From assembly GCF_001640805.2 (NCBI RefSeq), contig NC_066843.1, positions 9,201,686 through 9,265,685 of the forward strand: DNA of 64,000 nucleotides. The letters are read 5' to 3'. This document shows positions 1-12,570 of this stretch, in pieces; positions within the stretch are counted from its first letter, which is position 1, and each line of letters starts with the position of its first letter. The stretch comes from Lates calcarifer. Its lineage: Eukaryota; Chordata; Actinopteri; Centropomidae. A model generated the notes under the pieces. The model did not search any database. It was not told the DNA's origin and saw nothing but the letters and a program-made list of their open reading frames with translations. The translations under genes and the position numbers were made by a program.

Positions 1-229
1 AACTAGTGTCATTATGTGCTGTGCTACTTTGTCACCGTCAACATCCCAACTGTAATGTTTATTATGCTCTGGTTCTTGCTTTTGACCACAAGAGGCCAGG
101 CTTACCCAATTAACCCACCAAGAAGATGGTGTGTGTTTTTCACAAGTAGATAACATAGGCATCATTCAGCTAATTTTATATTGTTCATCTGCATATTAAT
201 AACTATGTGTTTGCCTTCTTTTAATGCAG
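1..229 (+). other. map2k6: map2k6 last intron (3' part)
   Basis: No coding potential is seen. The stretch ends in a pyrimidine-rich tract and an AG acceptor at 228-229, directly before the terminal coding exon of map2k6. It is therefore the 3' part of the last intron, with the rest of the gene to the left of the window. Confidence 0.75.
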
Positions 230-307
230 AAACATCCATTTTTCACCCTGCATGACTCCAAAGAGACAGACGTGGCCAGTTTTGTCAAGGTCATCCTGGA
301 TGACTGA
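230..307 (+). CDS. map2k6: MAP kinase kinase 6, terminal coding exon (partial gene)
   Basis: This 78-nt exon opens in phase 0 after an AG acceptor and encodes 25 residues plus a TGA stop. It reads KHPFFTLHDSKET, then DVASFVKVILDD. This closely matches the C-terminus of MAP2K6 as I remember it (HPFFTLHESKGTDVASFVKLILGD), and fits MAP2K3 less well. It is the end of the kinase domain plus the DVD docking site, through which upstream MAP3Ks bind. MAP2K6 is a cytosolic dual-specificity kinase that activates p38 MAPKs. Only this exon lies in the window, so catalytic residues cannot be checked. Adjacency to kcnj2 and kcnj16 matches human 17q24 and supports the call. Confidence 0.88.
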   Translation, partial: KHPFFTLHDSKETDVASFVKVILDD

Positions 308-454
308 TGGGCTCCCTCCGGGCTCCACCCCATCAGGGTAGGCGGGACCTCTCAGCAAACGAACCAATGGCCTACCTTTTTCTTTTTTTTGTTTTGTTTT
401 TTTTTTTTTTTTAACTCACTGGAATGACAGACTCTCATGCACCCACACACAACA

Positions 455-477
455 GGGCGGGGAGGGGGGTGGGGGGG
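455..477 (+). promoter_or_regulatory. Predicted G-quadruplex in the map2k6 3' UTR
   Basis: Four G-runs of 3, 4, 6 and 7 bases are separated by single-base loops (C, A, T). This is the canonical pattern for a very stable parallel G-quadruplex. It lies on the sense strand about 150 nt after the map2k6 stop, so it would also form in the mRNA. Folding is predicted from pattern only. Confidence 0.6.
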
Positions 478-1928
478 TGACCCAAAGACTGACAGCAGCC
501 CAGCAGCACTGGAGTGGGAGAATGGTGGTAATATGAACTCGTACAGTCAACTGGAGAGGTTTAATTCACTCCAAGCTTCCTGTGTGCGCAGTTATCCATC
601 ACGATGAATATGAACTGAACCTGATGTTTTTTTTGTCTTGTTCTCCTAGTCCCCCCCCTCCCCTATCTCTTTTCAGAATGGACAGAGCCAGCCATTATTT
701 TTTCGTGACACATATTGTATTAATAATTTGAATTTCATCTGCAAAAACCAACAGTTAATGTGTATGTTGTTGCATATTGAAAGCTATATTTGCATATGCG
801 TTTGTATGTTCTCTCATTATACAGAGTTTTGATACTGTATATTGTTGACAAGTGTGAATTTTACCGGACTAGGGCCTTATTTGTCAGATGGCATCAGGTG
901 AACAGTCTGACCTGGTGCCGCCCGGAGGCGACTGGTCAGTGCAGGGGCAGAGGGGAGGGCTGCAGTTGTCGCGGGCTGGGCCGTGGGAGGTTCCAGGGCT
1001 GCGACAGAACATGTAAGACGTGTCAAAGGTCACATTCTGGGTGAGAGAAGTTGCAAGTCATTCCTAGATCGCTCTGTGGCGCGAGGCAGGAATGTAAGGC
1101 GTCCCATATCATCAGTGATCTGAGGCGTAACCCCTCCGTACTCCTCTTCTTTCTTGGGTATTAAAGAGCGGGTTCCAGTGCTGCCATTGTTACTACCTGG
1201 AAGTATTCAGGGGTTGCCTAATCAAGCTCACAGCTTTATCTTTTTTCTGTGTGCCATTTTGCAAATCGTTCTCATGAATTACTGCATTAATTGTCTTTTT
1301 CTCTTTTTTGGACTTGTTCAGGCCTGCATTTTGATTTTATTTCGGCAGCATTTAAATTTATTCTTCCCTTTGCCTACCTTTCTCAATTCTGGAGTCAGCA
1401 TAGTCTTTTCATATGAGGCACTTATGTTTTCTTTTTTTCTTTTTTTTTTTCCAGAGACCTTATTATGCCTTACACCGACAGTATGGTAGGGAAATAATTT
1501 ATGTGTTAAAGATGTAAATACTATCTCCTTTTTTAATGTAATACGGCACTGTCCCAACTTGGCAGTGTAGATGAATGGTAGAGTGGTTGGTATTAGTTAG
1601 TTTTAATGCAGTGTGACACGCGTACACAAACACTTGTACTCACAAGGCCAGCTGACTGTCGTACACCTATTTTGGACTGATGTGCTGTCAGGCGCCACTG
1701 CTCAGGTTTCGGTGCTCTCCTTCATGAGGAGACGGCCTCCTTTTTTTTTTTTTTTCCCCCTCCCCCAGGTCGTGCTCTTCTTGAGTGCTGGACCGAGAGC
1801 CTCTCTTCAGTCCATGGTGGGCAGCCATTATCTCTTCTGTCAGACCATACTATGCAGAGCTCCTTGGACTCATAACAAGAGGCCCTGGCCATGTGGCAGT
1901 TTCCCCACTCCAAAGTGTTCAGAGACTG

Positions 1929-1968
1929 TGATGATGATGATGATGGTGGTGGTGACGATAGTGATGAT
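1929..1968 (+). repeat. GAT/GGT trinucleotide microsatellite
   Basis: Imperfect runs of GAT, then GGT, then GAT-like triplets lie in the map2k6 3' UTR. The Asp- or Gly-rich frames read through this tract are low complexity and not genes. Confidence 0.8.
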
Positions 1969-4900
1969 AACTGCCGTGCCCTCTGTTCATGGCTAGCACT
2001 CATTGCCTCTCTGGTTTACACTGTAGTGCGACCTTTATCAAAAGTCAGTGAGTTAGGAGTATTTATGATTGTGAATTATAAGGGAAAGCTAGCAACACCA
2101 CAAAGAAGCTGCTGTTATTTTTTGTTTTGTTTTAATTTTTTTCCTTCTTTAGTTGGCCTTCTTTGGATGGCCATTCCCTTGGTGTGTAAAAGTGAGTTTT
2201 TACGCTGATCACAATGAGAATGGAACACTTGCTCTACCTCTTACTCCTTCACTCTATTTGCCACCTTTTCATTGGGTGGGACTGACAAACTTGAACTATG
2301 GAAAGACAAAAAAATAAAGGCTTTATTGTTCATTACGTCTGTTTATAGTCTTCATGTCGTGATCGCTGCAGGTTTAGCAATAAGCAGTCTGTGTGGGTAA
2401 TGCACAGAAGATGTTCAGTGCAGTATAGCAATGAATTTTTCTCCTTGTCAAATCCTATGAAAAGACCAAAACCAAGGATGAATTGATTCCTCTAGTATTG
2501 TGTGTATAGTTAAAGCTTAATATAGTTATTTCCTCTTTACAGTGGTCCTCCAGTGTTGTCCAAACTGTTACAAACACATTAACGAGCCACATTATTGCAC
2601 CGGCTTGTTTCACATGTTGAGTCCAGCTGTTGTAAATACTTTTTAGAGTAGCAAAACTGATATAAAGCTGTGTTCAGTGTGACTTTAACCCTCCTTGAGA
2701 AAACACAGCCCCCTTCATTCATTTCAATGATTTCAGTCTAGCAGTGCAATGGATGTCCCAACACAGGGTAGCCCAGGAAAAAAAAAAAAAACATTTGCCA
2801 TCTAGTAAGTTGCTGTACTGGCTGATCAAATCTGTGCAAGCATACATTCTTGCAATGAAAACATGGTATTTCTAGAGTTTACCTGAACATCTTTTTAAGC
2901 AAAGATAAAATAGTTGCCAACAGGATAACCTTCTAGGGTTGTAAAATCCTATGAAAATCCTGTTTTGGTGTCTGATAAGCTGTCATGAAGCTCTCATGAA
3001 GCTTCTTAAACAGGGCTTGGATTGTATCAGGTCACTGGTACCCAAAGCTACACACCGCAACCAGTGAAGCTCTTTGCACGAGTTTAACACGGCTGGTTTT
3101 GGCACAAAGACCTGCTTAATCCACAGCTGAAAGTAGGCCCCAGCAAATGCACCATTCACTCCTGTTTGAGTAGGTTTTTCTGAAACCTATAGCACCCAGC
3201 TTTTAATGAAATTATCCTAAACTACATTTGTGATTATTTTTATAGACTTGGGCTTCAGTAGAAACTAGTGAAAGGTGGGTAAGGGAAGGTAGTAAGTCAG
3301 AATATGTTGACGAATGTGTCTAATGCCTTGTTGCTTTTACTTTTGGCATTTGTTGATGATGAGAAAAATACAGATTAATGCTAACCTTGGTCTCTTTCCA
3401 AATGTATTTTGTCGTATCTGGTCAAATTGCAGTCCGCTCCTCAACCCACTTAATTCCTACTTCCATGTCACTAACAGTCCCACTTAAGACTCTTATTCCT
3501 GCAACCAAACACTCTTATCAAGATGAGAGATACTGGAAGTGACTGATCCAGCTGATAAAATGTCTTTTGGTTTCTACCCGCAGCAGTCTCCAGCTCTCTC
3601 TCCTTTCTGATCGCACACCTGTCAGTAAAACCATGTTTTCCATCCTCTCACATGTGATACTGTAAAGACAGTATAGTGTAATGAAATGAGTGATTGAAGC
3701 AAGAGATGGAAATGGTACACCTGGCCTAAGCGCATGCACGCAGGGTTATATGGTAATTTAACCCTTGCTGCAAAGGTAGCTCCCTTGCTGCAGCTTCTGC
3801 AGTTAGATTTCAAGTAATCCCACCAATTTCTGCATATTAGGAGCCACAGGGGTAAAGGCCTCACAGTTTCCAGCGCAGGTTATTTTCAGATCTAATTATT
3901 ACAATTAATGCGTGCAGTATGGTTGTTGTCTAGAAATATTACAGTTTTTATTTGTGTAAATACTCTTATGTAAGTACACAGAAGTGAATGCACACCTCTT
4001 GGCAAGTCGTGATGGTTCTGGTTGTGTGATGAATAGAGAGAAGAATCTCATTTTGATGCCTCTTTGTGAGTGCTTTTTTTGCTGTGAACATTAACAACAG
4101 AGGTTAACAAAAGCTCACTTTGAGCAGACTGCTACTCCACTCTGAGTGTGTCCATCAAAGACCGATGACTTCATGCCGGGATGAGAAAACTCAATGCCAG
4201 TAGACTGCAGGCAGTGATCCAGTGCTGTGCAGGAAGAGTGATTCGCGAGCCAAACTAAAAACACTCTTTTTAGGAAAGAAGGCCTTTGATGAGAACTTAC
4301 ATAATGGAGCTCAAAAGATGGTCGTGTGAGGAGAAAATAGCCAGCATCCAGTTGAATTACTGTCCCAGCTCAGTTCAATGTGGACTGTGATGCAGAAGTG
4401 AATCACTGCCTCTCCGAACTGTAAATGGGCATTTGAGGAACTCAGTGGGGTGGCAGTGGAAGTGAATGGTCACACAATCCTGCTTGTTGTGTATAGAATG
4501 AATGCCATGAATGTTGGACAACACTTAAGAAAAGTGGTGGAAATGTAAGCAAGTTCATTTATTCAGGCACAGTCCTGACACACTGATACTTGATTATTTC
4601 TGTTTGATGCTTTCTCCACTCTACTGCATTTCAACAGGAAATGTGTTTTTTTTTTTTTTAACTCCACCACAATTATTTAAGTTTAGTTACTTTGCATTAT
4701 AGATTTCACATACAAAGCAAAAGATAAGCTTGCAAAATATGATGTACCATTACAGATTTAGCTACTCATTTACATATTAATGCATCAGTAATCATAATCC
4801 AATCATAAAACCGAGTACACGACTCAAGGAGGCCATTTTTCTGCATTATAAGGACTTTTAATTTTCATACATTACAGACATTTTTGCTAACAATTAGATT

Positions 4901-6395
4901 ATATCATTATTAGATATATTTAGTCCATAGCATAGAAAAGAAATGTCTGTATGCATTGTGCATGCTATTTTCCTTCTAAAGATTATTTGCTGTTAGTTAA
5001 GAATCATTACTGATGGCTTTCATTACCATGGAGGATCTCTCCACTTAATCTCAGGACATTGTATTTATGTTCAAATTCAGTGTAGGGGGTGTGAATATTG
5101 ATTGAAAAGTCATTTGTCCCAATACCAGCAGGTCAGCTGTTTCCAGCCTTTTTCCAGCCTTAAACAGCTGCATAAGAGACGGAGAGATGATATCTATTTC
5201 CGCAGCTTTCATGATTTATTAATCACCAAGTAGCTAGTCAAGCAGATTCTTGGATCTGTGCTGTTTCTTCCGGTCTGTTCAGCCTTTACTGTTTTTTGTT
5301 TCTTTTTTTTTGTCTGACAGGTCTCGTCCAACAAACTAGTAATAGTGATTAAATTCGTGCCTATTTTTGCCCAGTGAAGTAAAGTTTTGGGAACTCTGCT
5401 GTTGCCCCAAGGGACTCTGCAGATGGACAGAGGAGTGCCAGAGAAGACATGGTAAGTATGTGCACTCCATTTTAGAATTATTTCCTTAATCTTATGCCAG
5501 ATCCCACGATCCCCTGACCTGCCTACGTCCTGGAGATGGAAATCCAGTGGCAGTGTTTAGTACACCACCACCAACTCATTAGAGCACCACACACACAATG
5601 TTCCATACAATCATCCTGCTGATGGCTGTGTTGTGCCAATTATAATAATTATGCATTGTGATTTTTAAATGGACAACTGGGAATGGTGGGTGAACTCCGG
5701 ACATCATCCCTCATCAGCCCTGCGTAAATCTGTATCCCCCTGCCCCTTCTGTGTCTTGATGCCTTTCCAAGGAAAACGTGGCCGTTACGTGCCCTTAGAT
5801 GGCAGATGTACAAGCAGCAGATGACGTTGTATAAGTTTGTCTTCTGCAGGCATGACACGGGGTGACCTGTAATGGAAAGTTAGAATGGGGTAAAATAGTC
5901 TTTATGGAACCAGATCTTCCTAGGGTGTGGGCTGACGCTGCACAACCTTATGCAACATGTTATACTGAAGATGGGCTCCTATTGCACAGTGAGTCCAAGA
6001 CTTAGAGGGTTGGAAGGGAGGGACAGGGAGTGTTGACATGGACTCTGACAGACAAGATTGGTTGAGTGGCCTTAGTCAAAGTTAAGAGGGTATCTGATCT
6101 CTACACATACACGGAAACATGTACTGAGCATATTGTATAACCAACACAAGAGAAAATGTTATGTCAGCACCCTGCTCAGAGCACACTGTCATTTAGCAGC
6201 CATCCTCTAATTTCTGCAAATGAGAAAAGGATTTAATATTTAATGCACTTTGCCATAAACTTTAGCTTACTTTGTCAAATACACCCTAAAATTTGTTTGC
6301 CTTTAGCTTTAGTTGCTCAACAGTTACCACTAAAAGTACTGATTATGAGTAAAATTCAGTGTGCTTCACATTTCATTACCATGCAACTGGCAAAA

Positions 6396-6416
6396 GTTTT
6401 TTTATTTTATTTTATT

Positions 6417-6471
<55 letters not shown>

Positions 6472-6474
6472 TTT
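6396..6474 (+). repeat. (TTTA)n microsatellite
   Basis: About 80 bp of near-perfect TTTA or TTTTA units. The Leu/Phe/Ile/Tyr-rich frames across it are artefacts of the repeat. Confidence 0.95.
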
Positions 6475-8228
6475 TGGGGAGGGGGATCTAGACAAAAATA
6501 ATGTCTCTCTCTTAACCTTCCTAAGCAAAAAAGACCATGTGACCACTGGCCATATTTAAAGCTCTGCTATGCTGCAAAATACAGAGAGATTTACCTGGCA
6601 CTGATAGGCTTGATGTACAAACTCCGTTAGCAAGGGCTTGAATGTTCACGTTCATTTATATGTAAAAGTTCCGCACTCCAGTTTTAATGTAATGCTAGTG
6701 CTATAGTATTAATGCTTGTGTAACCTGAAGTGTATTTCTGCAATGTCAGATGTAAACTTCCTCCCTTCTATCAAAAGCCTTGAGGGGAGTTCTGTGCTCT
6801 GTGGATTCAAAGACTGGAGTGACAAAGCAGATGCTAGTCCGTGAATAAATCTGCAGAAAAGAAAATGTCTCAGAGGGACTCATACAGGGTGAGGCAATTA
6901 CATAATTATATTTTGGTGAGATCTTTGGGAATAGAAAGGACCAGTGGCTTGGGAATGTCTGCTGCTGTATTTTATTTCAGCGTCTCAGACTTCTTAACCC
7001 AGTTGGCAATGAGGATTACAGATATGATACAGCTCTTCCAAGGCATCAGATACAAGTTTACAGGGCTGGATCTCAAGTGTAAGGCCAAAGCTGGATTAAG
7101 CATTGAATAGAGACTTATGAAAGGGCACCCTGGATCATGACTGGCACCTGCTTAAGAGAGATTTCTTTACCTTGGCCGTATGAGAAGACAACTCTGTCCG
7201 TTGTGAACAGAGTTCAAAGTATTCTGAGCTCACTGGAAATGCAGCTCCCTAGTATTACACTCTTACAATCCAATACAGCAGCTTAACTCTGTGCTGAAAC
7301 AATCCCTTTGTAGAAGTTCATTCCTCTTGCATTGAAGGTGATACCTGGACAGATTTGATAGTTGAGCCCTGGATTAAAGCATGTCGCAATAAAATCCTGG
7401 AGCAGCAATGGCAAGCATCCATCATAGATCACAATGCCAAAGAGAAGCCTGAGAAGAGATCTGTCTTCCCCACAGCATAATCTGTCACGATATTAAAGCA
7501 AATATTTGTGATTAGTACTCCTCATAAAACACAATTGACAGCATATTTAATCAAACTGGCAAAGGCTAGAGACATTCCTGTTACTCTGTCTTGACACAGA
7601 TGCAGCTCCTGCAGTGGACAGGGTCATATTTCAGCTATGTCTGGTATAATTGTAACAGTTTACAACTTCAGCAAAAATGAATGCACTGCCAAAATAGGTG
7701 AGTGAGGCATTTTGCATTTAAAACCCAGTTTACCTTATATTTAGTCAAGTGATCATGTGCTCACTCCTCATTGGGAAAATAGCCACCATATACAGTATGA
7801 AACATTAATAGAGATCATAATTGTCGGTAATAGCCAGTAGGATTGCTTCTAGGAATAATTATAGTTTCAGCATTCACAAGATGCTGCAGGCTAAACAAGG
7901 AGGGCGTGTGTTGTTTACTGCATGATTCGGAACATTTGGACTATTTTAAAACCCAGGACAGCCAAAGAAGGTGAAATGTAATATCTCTGCATTCACTGCT
8001 GGAGAATAAGTGCTGTGGGCCGATGTCAACGGGTAGAACAGCTGCAGCAAGGCAAGGCACCCTCTCCTGTAAAACCACAGTTGAAGGCAGATCTTTCCAA
8101 ATCTAGTCAAATGAAATTATGATGAAATTTTACTCAAGTCAAGTTAAAAAAAAATTGTATGCATGCTTGTATTTGACTCACACCTATTTTAAACCCACAG
8201 TTTCGTTTTCAGACCTAAAGAAGGAAAG

Positions 8229-8233
<5 letters not shown>

Positions 8234-8259
<26 letters not shown>
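8234..8259 (+). repeat. Poly-T tract
   Basis: An uninterrupted run of about 26 T. It could be the tail of a reverse-strand retroelement, but I recognise no body next to it, so only the homopolymer is claimed. Confidence 0.95.
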
Positions 8260-10913
8260 GACCTGACGTCTCCCATTTGCCTGATTACATAAATGTGTTT
8301 CCGTGTTGTCACTGATGACCTCCAGCATTACTGACAAGCATCTATCGATCTACCAGTTATGTTGTGGTAGACAGCCGAGGCAAATGAGCAGAGACACTGC
8401 ACACCACTTACGCTGGAGCTGTTGAGAAAAGGCTAGTTATTAGCTCAGTTACGAATGTCAGTGGGATTTTGAATGTGGCTTTCTGTCTAGAAAAGACCCA
8501 GAGGTTCCAGTTGTGCCAGTGAATGTGACTGTAGTTGTTCAGTGTATACAGGAAAAAAATCTTCAAAGTGAACAGAGTATACTGAATCATCATTATCACT
8601 TAACAAATCAGCAGTGGGGCTCCACTTAGTTAGTTAGTGAAACCAGCTTGACATTGACTCGACCTTGACCACTTTACATCTCAGCCATGAAACACTACAT
8701 TATGTCCTTATTAAAACCTTATAATAAAAAAATGTGAAAGCCACAGAAACAATTATAATCGATAATGCTGTGAGTGCACTGATAGAATAGGCTAGTTTTT
8801 GTACACTTTACTGTAACAGCATGGATTAGCAACAGACTGAACTCAACTGAAGACTGTAAATCAGCACTGAATAGAGTTGGTGATGCTTTCACTTAACCAA
8901 GTGCCTTTGAGCAATGATGCGACAGCTAGCTAAAGAAAGAAACGAACTCAACTCACCAGCAGTGACTGAAGACCTTTGACCTGAACTAAACAACAAGTCA
9001 AATCTCTCTCTGAGGCCAGGTGCTAAAATTTCAGCCACAGAATACTGTAATGGGTCCTGCTGTCATTTCCCGCAATTGGCAAATTTCATATTCAAATTAA
9101 ATGATCCTTTCTCAGGATAGATTACATTAAGTCTAAAGAGTATTTCTCCAGCCTCTGTGCACCTGTTACTGTTGACACTGGAGTGAGGTCAGCAAAGAGT
9201 GTTTTCTTTGTTGCCATCACATGGCCCCTGGTTTCTCATGGTGGGGAGTGAAGCTGGCAGCAGAGGAGAGGAGGAGTAAAAGAGCAGTGAACCCACCCTT
9301 CAACTCAGGGCTGTTTTCATGAAGGAGAGCCGATGCGTTTAGAGCCCAGCTGGTCTAATGGAAACATCCTCGTCCCCAGTGACAGTGAGTGTAGAGAGAT
9401 GCTTCTCATCAAGGCTGCCTCGCTGCAAGTCTGTGCCTGTAAATGCAAAACAACCAGGACTAAAAAAGAACCAGACCACTGAGACTTACTTTTATATATA
9501 AACCTCTTCTGAGTGTTCTGAGTGATGAAGCCTGATCTGATCATGAAACTATATCACTCTGTTCCTCTCAAGATATTATTATACAGCCACTGTTGCCATA
9601 CCTTTGCATCATACTGTAGCAAGAGATGCTGAAGAAGCATCAGTCAGCTCAGATGATCAGCTTCTTTTATTCAATGACAAGATGTGTAGATGGAAGAAAG
9701 TTTCTGGTTTACACCTTTTAAGTGAAATACAGACATCAACAGTAGAGACAAAAAAAGTATGTGTAAGTGTGTCTGAGGCAGACTATTGAGTGTCACAGTG
9801 ATGGATGCAGGTGTTACAGTGCATTGAGGATTAAGTTCCACGCTGGAAAAGTGGAAGGTCTTTCTTTCCAATCATATGATTCACTTGCAGGAACAGAGCC
9901 AGCCAGCCAGTCCTGCTCCCGAGGCCTTACAAGATCCACTAAAGAATGATTAGTGTCCATATCCACCAACTTGCCCCATTCACTTCTTCTTCTTTTTTTT
10001 AATTAGCGATGGAAAGTAATCGTCCCACATGAATGGGATGATGTATTGTTCCTGAAATAGACTTGGCAAGGCGTTTGACTTTTGTCCAGATTATTTCCAT
10101 GTCTGCCAATATTTAAATGACACAAATAATCCTGGCTTCTGGGAAATGGGTGATGTCGTATGTGCAGTGCCTCATTTTCAAAGTAATCTTTCAAGTTGGC
10201 AAAACAGTGCATGGCATCACATGCACATGCACAAGCCACAGCATGGCAAAAGCATGGTTTTAACAAAAAACAAAAAACAAACAAAAAAAAACACTCTGGC
10301 TAGAATTCCTTTATTTCACTGTCACTTGTGTAATTCTTCCTGCCTTGATACCAGCAGCAATTGACTTTTAATCGGCAGGTCCTCGTGCTCTTCATCCGGT
10401 GTTGTAAGTGATGAGGAAAGTCAAAAGATCAGAACACATCATTGATTACCTGAGCCCTCAGGTGTAACGCTGAGCCCTCTCTCTGGTATGGCGACGTTCT
10501 TAAGTGGCGCGCCACTCTTCTCCTGTTACCTGTTCATCTCAGTGGACATGGAAAACTTGCCCTGTTTTCAGCGCTCTCCTAGAGTAGCAATGGCTTCCAT
10601 TACACTTGTGGTTCTTGTACATCAGATTAATTAGACCACAGTGGAGACACGGTTCTGTCTTTGGCATCATGCCAGGAGAGATATTGTGTTTGTGCTGTGT
10701 TTATTGTTCCAGAAGTGCACAAACATGTGTTGGTGTTGTATATTGCACTTGTTTTACAATAGCTGGTATTTTAAGGCAGTACTTTAGTTGTGTATTGCAG
10801 AAATCTGATTACCTTTAAGCTGATAAGGCTGATAATAATAATGTGTGACATAAACCTCTGTGTTTGATTTTAATCACTAGAAAATTGCCCATCACGTCAA
10901 CTTTGGCCAGGTC

Positions 10914-10917
<4 letters not shown>

Positions 10918-10961
<44 letters not shown>

Positions 10962-10968
10962 TCCTCCC
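10918..10968 (+). repeat. (CT)n microsatellite
   Basis: About 40 bp of CT dinucleotides pass into a C-rich tract. The Ser/Leu frame across it is not a gene. Confidence 0.95.
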
Positions 10969-12179
10969 CCTAAGGAGTTACTAATCAGGAGTCACATGTC
11001 ATCTCCTGCAGAGCTTCTGCTGCATTGTTTTCCTTATGGCAGACCTGCTTAAACCAAGCATAAGCCACCTCTGTAATCTCAGGACAGGGGAGAAAATTGT
11101 GTTGTGACGCAAGGAATAATCTTCTTGTTAGGAGAAATTGCATTCTGAGCAGAATGAAGAAATCACTTGTTATTTTTAGAATGGAGTAGCTGTTTGCTTA
11201 TTAACAGTAAAAAATGGCATTTGATAGTGATAGGAAAAAAGGTGCTTTCTCAACATAAGGAAAAGTTGCACTTTTTCAATTCATGATGTTTCATTTTAAA
11301 ATGAAAATTCTCCAGCTTTGTCCGCCTCCCATTTATGTGGTTTTGAAATCTTGGACCCTGTCCCTTGTGTGTAAATTTGGGTCTCAGGTAGCTTGACACC
11401 ATGCAAAATTCAGCTTCCCCACAACCGGATGTCAGAAAGGCCACTGTCGCAGTAAACATCCACCCGTGGCGTCTGAAGCCAAGGAGATAATCTCACCTAG
11501 AAAAGGGAGAAGATGATATCGACCATCTGCTTCATCTGGAGGGGATTTGATTGGCTTGCTGCAGCAGAGCAGAGCAGTGGGGATGATTAGGCTTCCCTGG
11601 TGTCCCATTCCGCTGGGTGCCAGGCTCAATGTCACCACTGATTGGATCCTCTAATCTTGTTCTGTGTGAATTAAATCTAAAGTGGGGAGGAGGATGATCA
11701 CATTCACTTTGCCTTGTGCCCTGATTTTTTGAGAGTGTGTGTTGCTGCAACTCCTGCTCTCTCTCTCCCATGATTAACAGGTACAGTATGAGATGGCTAT
11801 CCTGGCCCTGGACAGGGATCTATATCTCTGACACCATTCCTACCTGATTTCAACAGACGTCTGGGTCAATCTAAATTGCAAATGCAACTTCCCAGATGCA
11901 TCCAACCACACAAACCAGGTGCTCAGGGTGACATTTTCTCTGTGGTAACAATACACATTGATCCCTATGGGGAAACATGTTGATAAATTAGTAACAAGCA
12001 TTTGATAATGAGGAATGGGTATATGTGTAAAGCAAGCACATTCACAAACCTGACTAAAAAGACCTCTGATGAAGATCTAGTAAGGAATGAATTGTGATGT
12101 CAGTTTTACTGTCTACCAGTAACACATATGTTTAACAAAAACAAAAATTGTCAAATGTACATGTAGGCCATCTTAGTTG

Positions 12180-12570
12180 TGAGTGTGAGCATACTAATAT
12201 TTGCTAATTAGCACAAAAAAACAAAGAACAGCTGAGGCTGATAGGAACGCCACATTTTGCAGATATTTGGTTGACCAGTTGAAGTGTTGGAAAAAATAAA
12301 TTTTGAAAAAATGATGGTGCTAGATGAAATGTCAGAAGATAAGCTATAACAACTCATCCATTTGAGACCATGAAGAAAATATGGCAATACATCCAACAGT
12401 TGCCAACGTTGTTCAATTAAAACCCCAAAATGCCAACCTCATGGTGGCACTAGAAGAAAAGTCATCATCCTCTGGGGATCATGAATGTGTGAGATATTTG
12501 TCTTAACCAAAGCATGGCCTCACCAGTAGAATGGTCAAAAATTGAAAGGTCAAAATGGAAGTAGCTAGAG
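12180..12570 (+). repeat. Dispersed teleost repeat, copy 1
   Basis: The sequence contains TTTGCTAATTAGCAC, GCAGATATTTGGTTGACC, ATGGTGCTAGATGAAATGTC, then CTCATGGTGGCACTAGAAG with AAAAGTCATCATCCTC after it, then GGGGATCATGAATGTGTG. I recognise this ordered set as a very common non-autonomous repeat of fish genomes, usually with GGTGGCGCTAGAGGAAAAGTC and CATGAATGTCTGTACC blocks. Related copies are at 49310-49510 (same orientation) and 55015-55200 (opposite orientation). I cannot assign a class name or exact ends. Confidence 0.6.

Larger units (their letters stand above)
308..2335 (+). other. map2k6: map2k6 3' UTR with poly(A) signal
   Basis: About 2 kb of non-coding, T-rich sequence runs from the stop codon to an AATAAA at 2313-2318, followed by a GT/T-rich stretch. 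This is most simply a long 3' UTR. Short frames within it look like chance. It holds a G-quadruplex motif at 455-477, a GAT/GGT microsatellite near 1929-1968 and several poly-T tracts. The exact cleavage site is inferred. Confidence 0.65.

Noticed and set aside
1154..2208. Several open frames on both strands after map2k6
   Set aside because: They lie in the long 3' UTR, are low complexity where they cross T- or GAT-rich tracts, and overlap each other.
6243..6559. Open frames rich in Phe/Ile/Tyr/Leu
   Set aside because: They are translations of the (TTTA)n microsatellite.
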